Shown in pieces: positions 46,395 to 58,237 of a stretch of DNA of 64,000 nucleotides; position 1 is the first letter of the stretch, and the number at the start of each line of letters is the position of its first letter. The DNA lies in assembly GCF_021869535.1 (NCBI RefSeq), contig NW_026262701.1, positions 43,341,278-43,405,277 of the forward strand, given 5' to 3'. Below the pieces are notes generated by a model. That model was not told the DNA's origin and ran no database searches. It saw only the letters and a program-made list of their open reading frames with translations. The position numbers were made by a program, and so were the translations under genes. Source of the stretch: Mytilus californianus. Its lineage: Eukaryota > Mollusca > Bivalvia > Mytilida > Mytilidae.

Positions 46395-46475
46395 TTAACC
46401 TCTATGTCAATTGGTCTCCGGTTGAGTGTTGTCTCATAAGCAATTATACCAGATATTCTTTCGTCTACAAAATAC
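46395..46475 (+). repeat. Tail-family fragment abutting a hammerhead-type repeat
   Basis: GGTTGAGTGTTGTCTCATAA followed by GCAATTATACCAGATATTC is a worn shared tail and runs directly into the motif at 46455-46492. Confidence 0.5.
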
Positions 46476-46495
46476 TCATCAGTGACGCTCGAATC
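46455..46495 (-). ncRNA. Hammerhead-type motif, slightly degenerate
   Basis: The minus strand reads CGTCACTGATGAG, then TATTTTGTAGACGAAAG. The CTGATGA box and GAAA are intact, but stem II has one mismatch (GTA against AGAC) and the stem III half is replaced by the neighbouring repeat. Confidence 0.4.
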
Positions 46496-46800
46496 AACAC
46501 GTTAAAAAGGCCCAAAAAAAGCACAAAATTTAACAGCATTTGGGACCCACAATTCCGTAAGGTTTTGCCGAATTCGGCTAGGGTGATCTATATACATTTC
46601 TGGGGTAGAAATCTTTAATATTTGGAAAATTAAAAAGTTTTGTAAACAGTTAATTTACAACTATAACCATATTAACGATTTTTCATGCCAAAACAGAAAA
46701 ACTGACTACTGCGCTGGGGATAACCCCAGGGATGAAACCTCTACCAGCACTGGCATCAACCCAGCGGTTGTAAATAAACGTATCATATATACCAGGCTTA

Positions 46801-46855
46801 ATTTGAACGTCAGAAGCGCGTTTCGTCTACAAGAGACTCATCAGTGACTGGCGAA
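46801..46855 (-). ncRNA. Best hammerhead ribozyme candidate in the window
   Basis: On the minus strand: CTGATGA (46844-46838), stem II GTCTCTTGTAGAC (46837-46825; four pairs GTCT/AGAC, five-base loop), GAAA (46824-46821), then CGCGCTTCTGACGTT, giving an A-U, C-G, G-C start of stem III and a GUU-type cleavage triplet. CCAG upstream of the core and CTGG about 11 bases after the cleavage position could pair as outer stem I. It belongs to the same dispersed family as 3123 and 47170. Confidence 0.55.
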
Positions 46856-47119
46856 TAAAAAAGTTAAAAAGTCCAAATAATGTACGAAGTTGTAGAGCAA
46901 TGTTGACCTGAAATTCCAAAATTTTTGCCAAAAATTATCAAAATTTTTTATTGATGTTATGATGAGTATCACCTAGGACCTTGAATATCAAAAATTGGTT
47001 ATCTCTGTACGACTAAAGCCGTGTTTATATGGAGCCGAACTATAATAAGGTGTGATGTTGGTGTCATCAAGACGTTTACTAATGTCTTCTATGTTCCTAT
47101 AATGATAAAAATTAATCTT

Positions 47120-47210
47120 AAAAATTGAAGTAAGTAGATAAACGTATCATATATACTTGGATGAAATTAAGTACGCCAGACACGCGTTTCGTCTACCCAA
47201 AAATTGTTCC
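47120..47210 (-). repeat. Half of a hammerhead-type repeat
   Basis: On the minus strand GGGTAGACGAAACGCGTG and TCTGGCGTACTTAATTTC are present, then ATATGATACGTTTATC as at 46785-46800. The CTGATGAG half is missing. Confidence 0.55.
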
Positions 47211-47430
47211 AATGGAACTCCAGTTTAAATCCGGGTCTTCTTAAATGCAGTTGTTGGTCAACGCAGTCTTCTTGCGGGTTAAGTGAACAAAAATCAAGGT
47301 TTTTCCACTCCAAAGTATATTTAAAATGCTTTATGAGATTAAATATAATATAGAATACTTTGAATTATATACTCCAACATTTAAGTAGTAGGTGAAATTC
47401 ATTATTCAGGGGGAAATAACTCCTTTTTAG

Positions 47431-47916
47431 TATATATATATATATATATATATATAGAGTCTATAAGAATCTACCAACCAGTAAACTTAATAGGTATTGG
47501 ATCATCAAAATTGACAATACTACACAAACAGGGAAAATTATATGAGTCTAAAAGATTGTGTAACAATACCGATAAATAGATGGAAAACAAAACACTAAAA
47601 AGTGTTGAATATCATCGCACAAAGATGAAAAAACTGAACAGATGATATAAATTATACAATAATTGCAAATATTTCGGCTCAACAAATGGTTTACACCTTA
47701 TACATTATATATCAGTATTGTTAAAACTTTTAACACTGAGGAAGGCCATTTGTTGAGCCGAAATATTTGCAATTATTGTATAATTTATATCATCTGTGCA
47801 GTTTTTCCATCTTTGTGCGATGATATTCAACACTTTTTAGTGTTTTGTTTTCCATCTATTTATCGGTATTGTTACACAATCTTTTAGACTCATATATATA
47901 TATATATATATATAGT
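47431..47916. repeat. Long near-perfect hairpin with TA microsatellites at its base
   Basis: The left arm 47539-47689 and right arm 47746-47896 are reverse complements over about 150 bp with only a few mismatches (for example AACAGATG against CATCTGTGC); the loop is 56 bases. (TA)n tracts sit outside the arms (about 47432-47456 and 47892-47914). The loop-proximal right arm has ACTGAGGAAGGCC...GAGCCGAAATA, a hammerhead-like arrangement. The 74-aa frame across it is an artefact. Confidence 0.85.
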
Positions 47917-48003
47917 TTATTGGTAACGTCGTATCCACAATCCTCTCTTCTTTTCCCCGAATGTGGCATACCGAAATAGACTAATCACCTGCTTTGTTCT
48001 TAC

Positions 48004-48140
48004 AGGATCTGCTTACCCTCCTGGAGCACATGAGATCATCCCCGGTTTTTGGTGGAGTGAGTGTTGCTCAGTCCTTAGTTTACTATGTTGTGTTTTGTAT
48101 ACTGTTGTTTATCCTTTGGTATCTTTCGTCTGTCTCATTT
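48004..48140 (+). repeat. Mussel interspersed repeat, copy of family A, plus orientation
   Basis: GGATCTGCTTACCCTCCTGG, AGCACATGAGATCATCCCC, GGTTTTTGGTGGAGTG and CTTTGGTATCTTTCGTCTG are the complement of the 1371-1606 copy. The overlapping 104- and 144-aa frames here are by-products. Confidence 0.7.
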
Positions 48141-48539
48141 ACAAAAATACTTATTTTTCTATTAAATTTTATTATGTATATGTGTTTCAATATCTCATTT
48201 ATCTTATTTGTTTATGTTTTAGCCAGAGGGATCTTTGTCATTCTACTGAATATGATTTTTCCTCCTCATATATTTAGTCAGTTTGGTAAACCAAAAAAAA
48301 TATCCAGAATAAACAATATCTATATACCGTTGAGGTTTACAACGGAAATGCCTTCACGACGATATGGCTTAACCGTTCACTGTGACGTTATTTTGCACCA
48401 AATACAAAAATGGTATCAACATAAGTGAAAGTAAGTTAGGACTTCTGCTTCTCGATAGTGCATATCAAATTTGACTTTATATAAACATTATAATGACAAA
48501 TCACCGATAGATCTCTTTTGTATCGTATTCCCCTAATAC

Positions 48540-49105
48540 TAATAGGTAGATACAGTCCAGTCGCATCATATCGGATTATATCTACAATAAAGAGTTGCGC
48601 CATGAGCGCATGATACGCCCTTCGCTTTTTCAAAGAATAAAGTTCCATAACTCCTCAATGTCTTATAAAAATTTTATCAAAAACTAAAGGGAGGTTATTT
48701 TAATAGATATAAAATAGTCACCAAAGTTTTATCAAAACTGCTCAAAGCACTTTTAAGTTATTGTCCGAAAACTGGAAAATTCCATAACTCGGAACGTAGA
48801 ATCTAAAATTCATAAAAATCGAAAGGGAGCTTACGACAATAGACAAAAACAATTCACCAAAGTGTCACTGCATTATTGAGTTATTGTCCGAAAACTGGAA
48901 AATCCCCCGTTTTTAATTAATAAAATCCCATAACTCGGAAACGTAAAATCGAAAGGGAGCTCTCGTCAATAGATATAAACAATTCACCAAAGTCTCATGC
49001 GAATTGATTAAAGCGATTTTGAGTTATTAGCCGACATGTTGACGACTGATGGACGGACGGACAACGGTTTACCATAGTACGTCCCGTAAACGGGCGTATA
49101 CAAAT
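48540..49105 (+). repeat. Dispersed molluscan repeat with internal near-tandem modules
   Basis: It opens near GCGCCATGAGCGCATGATAC, has TATTGTCCGAAAACTGG at about 48761 and 48883, ATAACTCGGAA and AAATCGAAAGGGAGCT two or three times, and closes with GATGGACGGACGGACAACGG and TACGTCCCGTAAACGGGCG. About three modules of 100-130 bp. No coding. Confidence 0.7.
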
Positions 49106-50880
49106 ACTGGGTACTAAACATTAACTGCAATATACGACTTCTCTGTATTATCTTAGCATGGTCGATGTGTCAAATACTACTACACTCATATACTTGAAAC
49201 TTGTAATATACCGATTCTAATGATACAAATTTACAAACATTATATATATGTTGATCAATTAGTTAATACATTTTTAACTTTTATCAAATTCTTCCTTCAT
49301 GTGTAAACAATTTTAATCGTTAAAAAAAGCAACGCCATAAAGGATACACATATACATTTTTTTAATCCTATTTTATATTAAAACAGTAACTCGAATACAA
49401 ACCAAACAAAGAAATATTGTAAAAGAGAAATGTAATAGCGACTGACAAAAAAAAAAAAAATCAATACATAAACAAAATACAATTAACATGAAATGAGAAT
49501 ACAATACAAAACCGACTAATAATGTAAACCTGTTGACATAGTAAGTTTTTGGGAAAACAAAAGTGAGTATTGTTGATTAAATTTGATCAAGTCTTTTTTT
49601 CCTTGATACGTCGATAGGATGCAAACAATCACATCTTCTTTCTGACACTAAGATTTCCCTCATTTTCTTTGAAGTACCCAGAACTTCAACTGGATTACCA
49701 AATACATTGATCATAGATAATGTTTTTTGTACCGATGTATTTTCGAAAAACATAAATCCATACACAAGACAAAATGTGTATCAAACGGCTGTATACTAAA
49801 GTAAAAATTGATCAATCCAAAAGAAAAAGCAATTAATTACGAAATTTGATTTTAGAACAAAAAGGTAATACTATGTTTATTTTTTTACAACAACTCTTGA
49901 TTTTTCAAAAATGTCTTGCATTAGGCGTTGTCCGTCTGCCCGATGTTTTTGTCCTTGCATGTTGCACACGGGATGCCGTGTATGAGATTTGATCATTTAC
50001 AAGTTATATCTGCATATACACTACATGTATGTGAAAATTTAAAATTGTGTTTACTTTCTGCTACAAAGCTGTTTTATGGTAAACAGAAGAAAAAACTATA
50101 ATGACAAAGTACAGTCTATGGAAAGTGCGAATCGAGAAATCCGTTTCTTATGAGGGTTAGCGATATTTTCTTTTGTAAATGAGATGCATTGTGGGGAAAT
50201 TCAGACGAATATTGACAATTGTAGGAATAAAAGAAAATTCATCAGAAAGTACTTGTTAATTCGTTTAAAACATAGACGTATTTAACCGGACAAAGGAATA
50301 TACAACTCATCATGTATTTTGAATATTATATCCCAAGTATGTTGTATGTATACGAGTAAATATGCATTGCATTAAAAAAAACCTATTTGCACGATCTATA
50401 ATTTTGAGGTGTCCAATTACTTTGAAAATGATGTGCCAAAGACAGTGGAATGGCAATTGAACTTATTCAATTGCATTCTACGCAATAATTATTTGTAAAA
50501 GGATAATATTGCTATTTTTTCTTATATGAGTGCGACATTTTTCTAATAGAAAAGCGATATGCTTTTATTATGAAAAACTTTTCCAATGCGATATTTTTCT
50601 AACAGAAATACGATACTTTTTTACATATGAAAAAATTACGATAATAGGGCACAATACATTTAAACAGTAAACACATTGACAATTATTCATGATAGGTTCA
50701 ATGGTACAGGCAAAGTATCACTGAAATTTCGTATAGATTATTTTTGTACATAATAAACCAATTATACGCTTATAAATATCAGAGGTGTTTTTGAGGTTAG
50801 ATGGACTGTTGTTTGTCTGTTATGGATGGACTAAACCAACAGCACACCTTGTGGACTTAGGGGGATGAGCAAGGGCCTTA
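49106..50880. other. AT-rich stretch, nothing supported
   Basis: Poly-A runs (about 49448) and a weak local repetition of GCGATATTTTTCTAACAG-like strings near 50520-50640. No gene or element end is recognised. Confidence 0.45.
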
Positions 50881-52604
50881 AAACAGTTATAACATACACA
50901 GTGAAGTAGGTTTTAGAACTTGTATCTTCAAAAGCGCATGAGAAAGTCATATATAATTAATAACAATATAATAGTATATAATGCAAATAATAGAAACATA
51001 TAATTCATATAATTTTACAATATAATTGATCAATTAATATCTTTAGTATACAAACTTTACGTTAATGCATGAGCATGTGCATTTTAACTGACGAACACGT
51101 ATGCTTATAATATTTCTTATAAATAAAAGCTTATTTAGCATTCAAATATATGAGCAAGATGCGGACTAAATCTTAAATGTATGAGCATAATGCAAGACCT
51201 AATATTTGAACCTAACGAAGCATAAAGCATGTGCTGAACAGCATAAAGTATTGAATACATAAAATCTTAACAATGAACATTTATACACATGTTGAATTCT
51301 TTTATCTTTTGAATTATAATCATGGTAGAGCATTTATTGCGCATGTAAAAACTTAAACTATATAAAAACCTATTAACCCAAAAAATAATCAATTCCGACA
51401 ATGAGCATTGGTTGAGAAATATTCGAAATCGGTAAATATTCAAATATTATGAATATGAAACAGTATAATGTGAAATGGGGAAACTAGCTTTTTAAAAGAT
51501 ACATGCTTGCTTTTATCAAAATTCATGACTCGTAATAATATAGGGCTAAACGACAAGAATAGTTTACGATAAATAATTACTAAATTAACCTTCACGTGTG
51601 GAAATTACGCATAAAGCGTTTATTAACATAATCAACATCTTATCCTTGCGGAACTGACCTTAATTCTTATTAAGTATGAACAAGCGATAAGTTAAAATTA
51701 TCATTTCCAACATGCGAGCGTAAACTAAATTCTATAACGCGTTTAAAAATACCCTTGAGTACAGAAAGATTGTGAAGAATAAACCAACCTTTTTTTGAAC
51801 ATATATACATCTATTTACACTGATCGAGAAACAACAATTTGATCTTAACTTCTTTACTTGCAGAACTCATAGATATTTAACTTCAACTTACTAAATGAAA
51901 TGGAAACGAAACTTTACGAAGTTTCATGATTCAATTGAATAAAATAATGAAAGAAACATATTAACTTTTAATAATTAAAATACTTGACTCACCTGAAAAC
52001 AGTTATAACAAACACAGTGAAGTAGGTTTTAGAACTTGTATCTTCAAAAGCGCATGAGAAAGTGCCACTTTTGAGACCGAAATTCACTTGTTCGATTTTG
52101 CGTTACTGTTTCAGGTTCGACCAATCAGATTCGTTAAACACCCGAGCCAACTTAGTTATCCTGATATTTTGGGGTAAAAAGGGGCGTGGAAAGATCTTTG
52201 CTGGACAGGACAAAGAACTCTAATTGACCAGGTTACCTAAACATATGTTGTTTACACAACAACTTGTTTGTATTTAAGGGACAATAGACTTAGTAAAAAA
52301 CATGTCTAATTGTGTCCACTTAGCTTGTCGCTAAACATCTTAAATTGATAAATATAATGCCTAACAAAGAGAAAATCTAAAGTGACAAATGCCAAAGTAA
52401 ATATCTGTTAAATTTGAACTTCTTATCTTAAATATATCGAGAATATAAAAATGAATTCCTTCAACAATAATGAACGAATATAAAACAAAAATACTTTAAA
52501 TCAATACTGCAGCTTCGAAATAGACTTTAAATAAATAAAATATCTTAAACTTATTCCTTTTTGCTGAAAAAATATAAAATGAGGTCTAAAATGACTTTAT
52601 GACA
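50881..52604 (-). other. LTR-like region of the gypsy-type element, with a 68-bp direct repeat
   Basis: AAACAGTTATAAC...AAAAGCGCATGAGAAAGT occurs at 50881-50947 and 51996-52063 with one mismatch. On the minus strand the second copy is preceded by TCTGATTGGTCG (inverted CCAAT-type) and followed by TTTTCAG then GTGAGT, a perfect splice donor. The region starts at a polypurine tract. This fits a long LTR with promoter and leader, but its far end and target duplication were not found. Confidence 0.4.
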
Positions 52605-52605
52605 A

Positions 52606-52615
52606 CTCCCCTCTA
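52606..52615 (-). promoter_or_regulatory. Candidate polypurine tract before the 3' LTR
   Basis: On the minus strand TTAGAGGGGAG is followed at once by TTGTCATAAAG. Purine-tract-then-TG is the standard layout at the start of a 3' LTR. It lies about 340 bases downstream of the envelope stop. Confidence 0.5.
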
Positions 52616-52949
52616 ATTCAGCTGATTTCGTCCCGAAATCTTGAACTAAATTTTTTGTTTCTGGAAAAATAGTAATAATACATTTTAGAAATCAATAAAC
52701 ATATGTAAGTAAAAACAATACAAAAAAAATTATATAATCAAATTAGTCCTGAGTAATAAGGTCATATAAAAATTATTGTCCATAGCATCACCTATACAAG
52801 AATTACTTTGAGTTGTTTTTCAACAAAACTTGTTCAAACTTCTAAGAAAATAAATAAACACGCATATCGTGGTTTTAGAAAACCATTTTATTTTAAAGTG
52901 TAATAAACATGAATACAAAACAAATAGTTCTAGAATTGAATTTGTTAAA

Positions 52950-54362
52950 CTATGTACCAAAGCTGGCTGGGTTTAATACAGTAGCAAAACGTTGATGCGT
53001 AACTAGAACATACGCATTAAAAGATTGCATTCTTCGAGTGAAATATCCTATGCTGACAGAATCTGGAATCTGCACAGTTTTCATAGTTAATCTATTGGTT
53101 ATGACAAATGAAGAACATAGAAAAAATAATTTACAATGAGGTAAAGCTGAAACTGTAATGTTTTCCACTGAAGGTGTTGAAAAATCGTAGTATGATAGAC
53201 ACAATGATAAACTTATTATGGGTATCGTAACACAATCACCACCGGGAGTTATTTCTAAGTAAACCCGAGTGCATTTAGAATTTCTTTGACGATACAGGAA
53301 GTAAACAAGTACTGATAAAAGCACAAGTACTGAACAACTTAGTATAACAGAAGCATGTAGCCATGTAAATTCTGATGTTATAAACTTTTCAATAACTGAA
53401 ATATCATTTGGTGCAGGTGTTTCAGTAACATTATGGTAAATAAATGATAGGATGCTGTCTGATTTTGATTTCACAACTTGTTGCAGTACTAAAATGGCAG
53501 TTGCCATTCGAAGAAATTTCAAAAACTTGAATATAAAAAATAGAAATGTAACTAATGGTATTCCTAGAGCTACAAAAATCAAAATGGCGTTTAAATCAGG
53601 CCACTCAGATTGTAATTTAATTTGACCATATAAAAGTGGTTCTGTTAACGATTTAAATATTAGGGAATCATTTCTTACTGCAGCAGACATTTTCCTTAAA
53701 CTTAAATGTACTTCGTGGTCTGCAGCTAAAACATTAGACATATTATGAGAATAAAATTTAAAATCTGGTATTGTCATACTGATTTGATTTGAAAATAAAG
53801 AATCTCCTAAGATAGTTCTTAGCTTATTTTTATTGAAAATTTCTTGAAAAACTGCTAAATTAATTGGATGAAACACTGACAATTCTGAGGTCTTGTTGTA
53901 ACAATTGACCAGTCTGGGAGGCAGATATAAAGATATTGTAGACAGTGAACACTTGCACGGTAACTGAATAACACAGAACTTGCAACCAGGTAAAGTGGTT
54001 TGTTTACCTGGGCAATTAAGTGCAAGTGAATCACTTTGATACACCAATACTGACGTGGAACTCAATTCAATGATATCATTAGTCAAATGGTTTTTCAAAA
54101 AACGGAAATCACAGAATTGTGAAACATGGTTGATGTCGTTATTGAACAATCCAATGGTGCATTGTGGAACATGCGTTGGTATGAGTGCCTTGTTAAAATT
54201 GCACGTGATTATTGATTCATGCTTGCAGTTACTTAGTTCGTTAGCTGAGATATATATATAATAGTCATGCTGGTGGGTTAAAGCAAAGAAATTAGGTAGA
54301 TCTAGTAACTTAGTTGCATGCTTAAGAGAATTATTTACAGGAACAGGAAGTGACAATATCAT
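52950..54362 (-). pseudogene. env: Envelope-like protein, C-terminal part (470-codon frame)
   Basis: A long minus-strand frame with a cysteine-rich ectodomain (C46, C54, C68, C84, C117, C127, C130, C136, C138, C154) and a TTLPGCKFCVIQLPCKC block. It has a transmembrane helix at about residues 257-284, a second at about 335-357, and about 110 residues beyond. The pattern resembles the Env/F-type proteins of insect errantiviruses and related invertebrate gypsy elements, which mediate membrane fusion. Two membrane spans plus a long tail is unusual. The start is artificial: the N-terminal part lies at 57747-58615, separated by a 3.4-kb insertion, so no whole protein can be made. Family call from pattern only. 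Confidence 0.6.
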
Positions 54363-57300
54363 GTAAAGACGAAGAGGGTGAGTGTGTGAAGATATAGGAA
54401 AACGAAGGGTAATGAAAGTTTAGAGTGGTTACGCAAAAACATGAAATTTGAATTAGTATGGTAATAGGATGGGTGAGGTTGTGTTAAAGACCAAACAGCC
54501 TATTGTTTATGCGCATCAACTAACGCAACTTGGTAGTGACATAAAAGCTCTATGACGTTGTTTCTAGCTATGAAAAAAACGTCAAAGTATAACGTCATAT
54601 TTCGCGTTTTTCACGGATTCCAACATGGTGTACGCTTAAAAATACGTCTTCCAAGAAAAGTGGAATTAAGCGTCGCGCTGATATCTAGTGGGAATTAAAC
54701 ACAAATGGACACAAAAGATACTACACTATCTGTAACATCCGTTCCAATAAAAAATAATAAAATATAACTTTTGAACTAGGCTTTTTGCATTTGCGCCTAT
54801 CTGCTTTTCACTTTTTATCTTTCACTTTTGCCGATTTTGTCTTTCATTTGCGCCGATTGTGTGTACAGGGAAATTATAGGTAAAAGTTTTTGTTATTTAT
54901 CATATACACCTCTTCCGTTTGCCAGTTGTAGATATGTTATGAGTTGTCCATTATAACATGTATATAACTGTTGTCCCCTGCTCACAAAGGAGAGGTGGGA
55001 GTAGAATTTCGAACAGGATAAGTCAATTTAAAAGATATCTGTACACTCTGTTTATATCCACTAAAATCACGGAGTAAAATTCTATTTACAGCATTTTAAA
55101 GCACCACAATAAAATCTACAAATACGCAATACAATGACTTATTATCTATTCTTGCCGAGTATTTATATGCCACACATCTGATATACTAGTATTCCTTTCA
55201 TCTCTTCTATACCTGTTCAACGAAGTCCATCTTTTCTTTTTCGTGTCAAAACGAAGTTCTCAAACAATATGACCAAAATTATCTTAAACATAAGGGAACA
55301 CTGTTATATTAATATATAGTACCAATATATATTCAAGGTTTACTACATGTACATGTATTTACTCGTTTAGCAAATATAGTATCGGGCTAGTGATAAAAAA
55401 ATAAAATAGGCGCTTATGAAAGAATCAAATCGGCGCAAATTAATTAAAAGATTGGAATTATTATCAAAACATGTGATACAAGTGGAAAATAGCAATGAAT
55501 TTAATAAATATCATAATCAAACTGAACTCTGTGAAAAAATTATGTATTTACAATAAGTAGTTTTTGAGTAATAAATTTTTCAAATGTTATTACCAATCAA
55601 GTCAGTCTTTTTAGCCTTAATTTTGAGAAAATGGTTGAGGGGTACAAGAAATGATTTTACCAGAAACATGTACATTCCATATCACTTTTTGCTTTTCAAA
55701 TTTCTTAGATATATATTTTTTTTAATCATTTATAACAAAGACGTTGAAATAATATGCATTTTGTTCATAAAACAGAGAAAAATCACAAATTTACAAAATT
55801 GACAGTATGGTAAATTTGACACAAAAAAGCATCAAAATATGACAAAACTTTCTTATATTAACACCTAGCTATAGTTTTTTTAAGTTAAATTTATTCAAAT
55901 TGGTCCACTTCATCATTATTGAAAGTATGAAAAAAAAGTTTAATTGTGGAACTGTGAATTTTTTCACGATAATAGCCCAAAAATTGGTAAAAATTGATGA
56001 AGAATGGGAAAATCATCAAAATTGGGTACTTTCAAAGGGCCGTAGCAAAAAAAGAAGTGCACCACCATATGATGTTTTCTTCACAAATTATTTTTTTAGT
56101 CATATAAACCCAAAAATCAGGTTAAGAAAAAAAGTTTAATTCTAGAAAGTTTTGGCTCCTCAGAGGTGTACATCCTTAAGGAGAAATGATAAAGATTTCG
56201 CCTGGTCTCACTGAAGCTTAAGGCAAAAAATGAAAGAAATTAATATTCAGTGAATGTGAATTAAAATAAAAATTTACAGTGTTTAAAACTAAACTTGTTG
56301 TAAATTTAACTTATGACAAAAACAATTGCTTCAAGAATAAGATCCAACATAAAATGTCTCACTTTTAAAAAGCTACAGTGACCGGAAACATTGATGTTCA
56401 ATGCCGGCAATCTATACATACAACCTTGTCTTTGTTTTAATTTCCAAAAATGAGCAATTTAGATTCATAATATTTCATCCTGTTTTAACAAATACTTTAT
56501 TGTTTTCAACTGAAAATAATTTCTTAGATTCTAAATTAGTTTTTGAATTAAAAACTTATTTGTATTTTATATTCACTGTCTCGTTAATTCAAAGCACATG
56601 GGGTAGTATTAACGGGGATCGTATTTTATAACGTTTTAGAATCAAAAACTTTACTTCACATATTATACCTATAATTTTAATTTGCTTATATTTTAAATAT
56701 TCGGAAATAATGAATCCACAAACTAGATGGAATAATTTATATAATCTCGTCTTAGGCGAGAAACATAATGGTATAAAGAAGTCCGTCCGTGCTTATGTCT
56801 GTCCGTCTGTCAACAGTGGCGAAGGAGTCGCTAACACAAACTTCTGAAATTGACGCGACAAAAAACCCCACACATCTAGTATAATATAATAGTCAAATAG
56901 TCTGTAAGTTAGCCAGTGTCATACATCATTTCTCTTTTTATTTTCAATGATTTTGCTAATGAGAGGGAAAGGACAAAAACAGACTTTCGTTTCTAAAGCG
57001 GCGTAAAAGGTTATTTCGAACAATTTTTCATTCCGACGGATGGTGTTTCTGAAGGTTTGCGTGGCAACAACATCATGAGATCTGATACTGATAAATGCAT
57101 GTGATCTCTTGTATTACCGGATAATAAAGTAGGTGAATATATATTTAAATGTGGGTTTCAAACGACCAATTTGCAATTTTTTCAAATAGTGCGCCAGCAA
57201 GCTTAGGAAAACTTGTACTATGACGTCAGATTCAATGTTCTGAGGAAAGACAACTCTTTTCTTCAAAACGAACGAGAAAAAAACCTGAAAATTACTCATA

Positions 57301-57746
57301 ACTTTTTTGAAAGGTCGGTGACATATACTTTTTTTTGCTTTATTTTGAAGAGTACACATGACACTTTCCTTCTTGAAATTTTTATGAAGAAATCACTGGT
57401 AAATATTTTTCAATTATGGAAACGTTTTTCATTCTTACGTTTTATTTTTGGCGGGAATGAAATAAATCATATTTTTTAAGATCAAAACAGTAAGTCTCAA
57501 ACTCTTGAACCTGTATTTGATAGACACAAATCTACTGTTTAACGTGAAACAAGAATTATGCTTGTAAGTTTGATATAATGGGATTTTTGGGGAGTTTAAA
57601 TAACAAGCACATATCATGTTAATATTAGGGAAAACACGAAACTGAGGTTGCTATAGTGACAAAACTAAGTCGGTGACCCCCATTTTTTTCATCATATTTT
57701 GTTCCTCAAATCATGAAATACCTTCACACAAAATTTTAAGGAAAAA
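54363..57746. other. 3.4-kb insertion splitting the envelope-like gene
   Basis: A patchwork of non-coding DNA: TTTGCGCCGATT-type strings in both orientations (about 54830-54860 and 55427-55440), a TACATCCTTAAGG MITE end at about 56168-56181, and a GTCCGTCCGTGCTTATGTC dispersed repeat at about 56760-56830. A 21-base string, TTAAAGACCAAACAGCCTATT, split here as TTAAAGACCAAAC plus AGCCTATT, occurs on the plus strand at 54487 and on the minus strand at 57783-57763 within the envelope frame. No gene is supported. Confidence 0.6.
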
Positions 57747-58142
57747 TCACTGGTAGAACGGAATAGGCTGTTTGGTCTTTAAGTAGAATCCAGAATATGA
57801 ATTTGTTAAGATAGTTTGGATTTTGTGCAGAGCTTGTGTTAAAGTATGTTTTGGCAATAAGAATGGTGAGATCCGCCCTTCGACCAAACTTTGGACTGCT
57901 GCCTGAAACTGGTCCACTTTGCTTCTGAGCATTTTGCCATTGTTAGTGAGCTCTGTTAGTAATGTGGTCATGTTAAGGAAAAAACTTTGGGTGTTCTCTA
58001 ATGACATCTGAAATTTGTTTGCAATGGCAAGAATTTCTACTGAGTTTTTTTGAATTCTATCTATCAGATTGGTTGTTCTTTTGTCAACCAGTGACATAAA
58101 TGAAGACAAGTGGTCTCCATGTTGCTCTAAAGCCCTAGCCAT
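57747..58142 (-). pseudogene. env: Envelope-like protein, central part (131-codon frame)
   Basis: The minus frame is rich in heptad-like leucine and isoleucine spacing (for example LSSFMSLVDKRTTNLIDRI), as in the coiled-coil region following the fusion segment of class I type envelope proteins. The same frame continues upstream past an in-frame TAA just before the ATG at 58142, to about 58260, so the apparent start is only the first Met after a stop. It ends at a stop beside the 3.4-kb insertion. Confidence 0.55.
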
Positions 58143-58237
58143 TTATCTTGTTCTTTTATTTATTTCATTTATATGGCTAGCCAGTAAATTTACATCTCCC
58201 ATGGTTGCAGTATCAAATAAACCTTTAGCTAATGAGC

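Noticed and set aside
47963-48428. Two overlapping 104- and 144-aa membrane-like frames
   Set aside because: They lie across a family A repeat; hydrophobicity follows from T-rich sequence and the same block occurs elsewhere.
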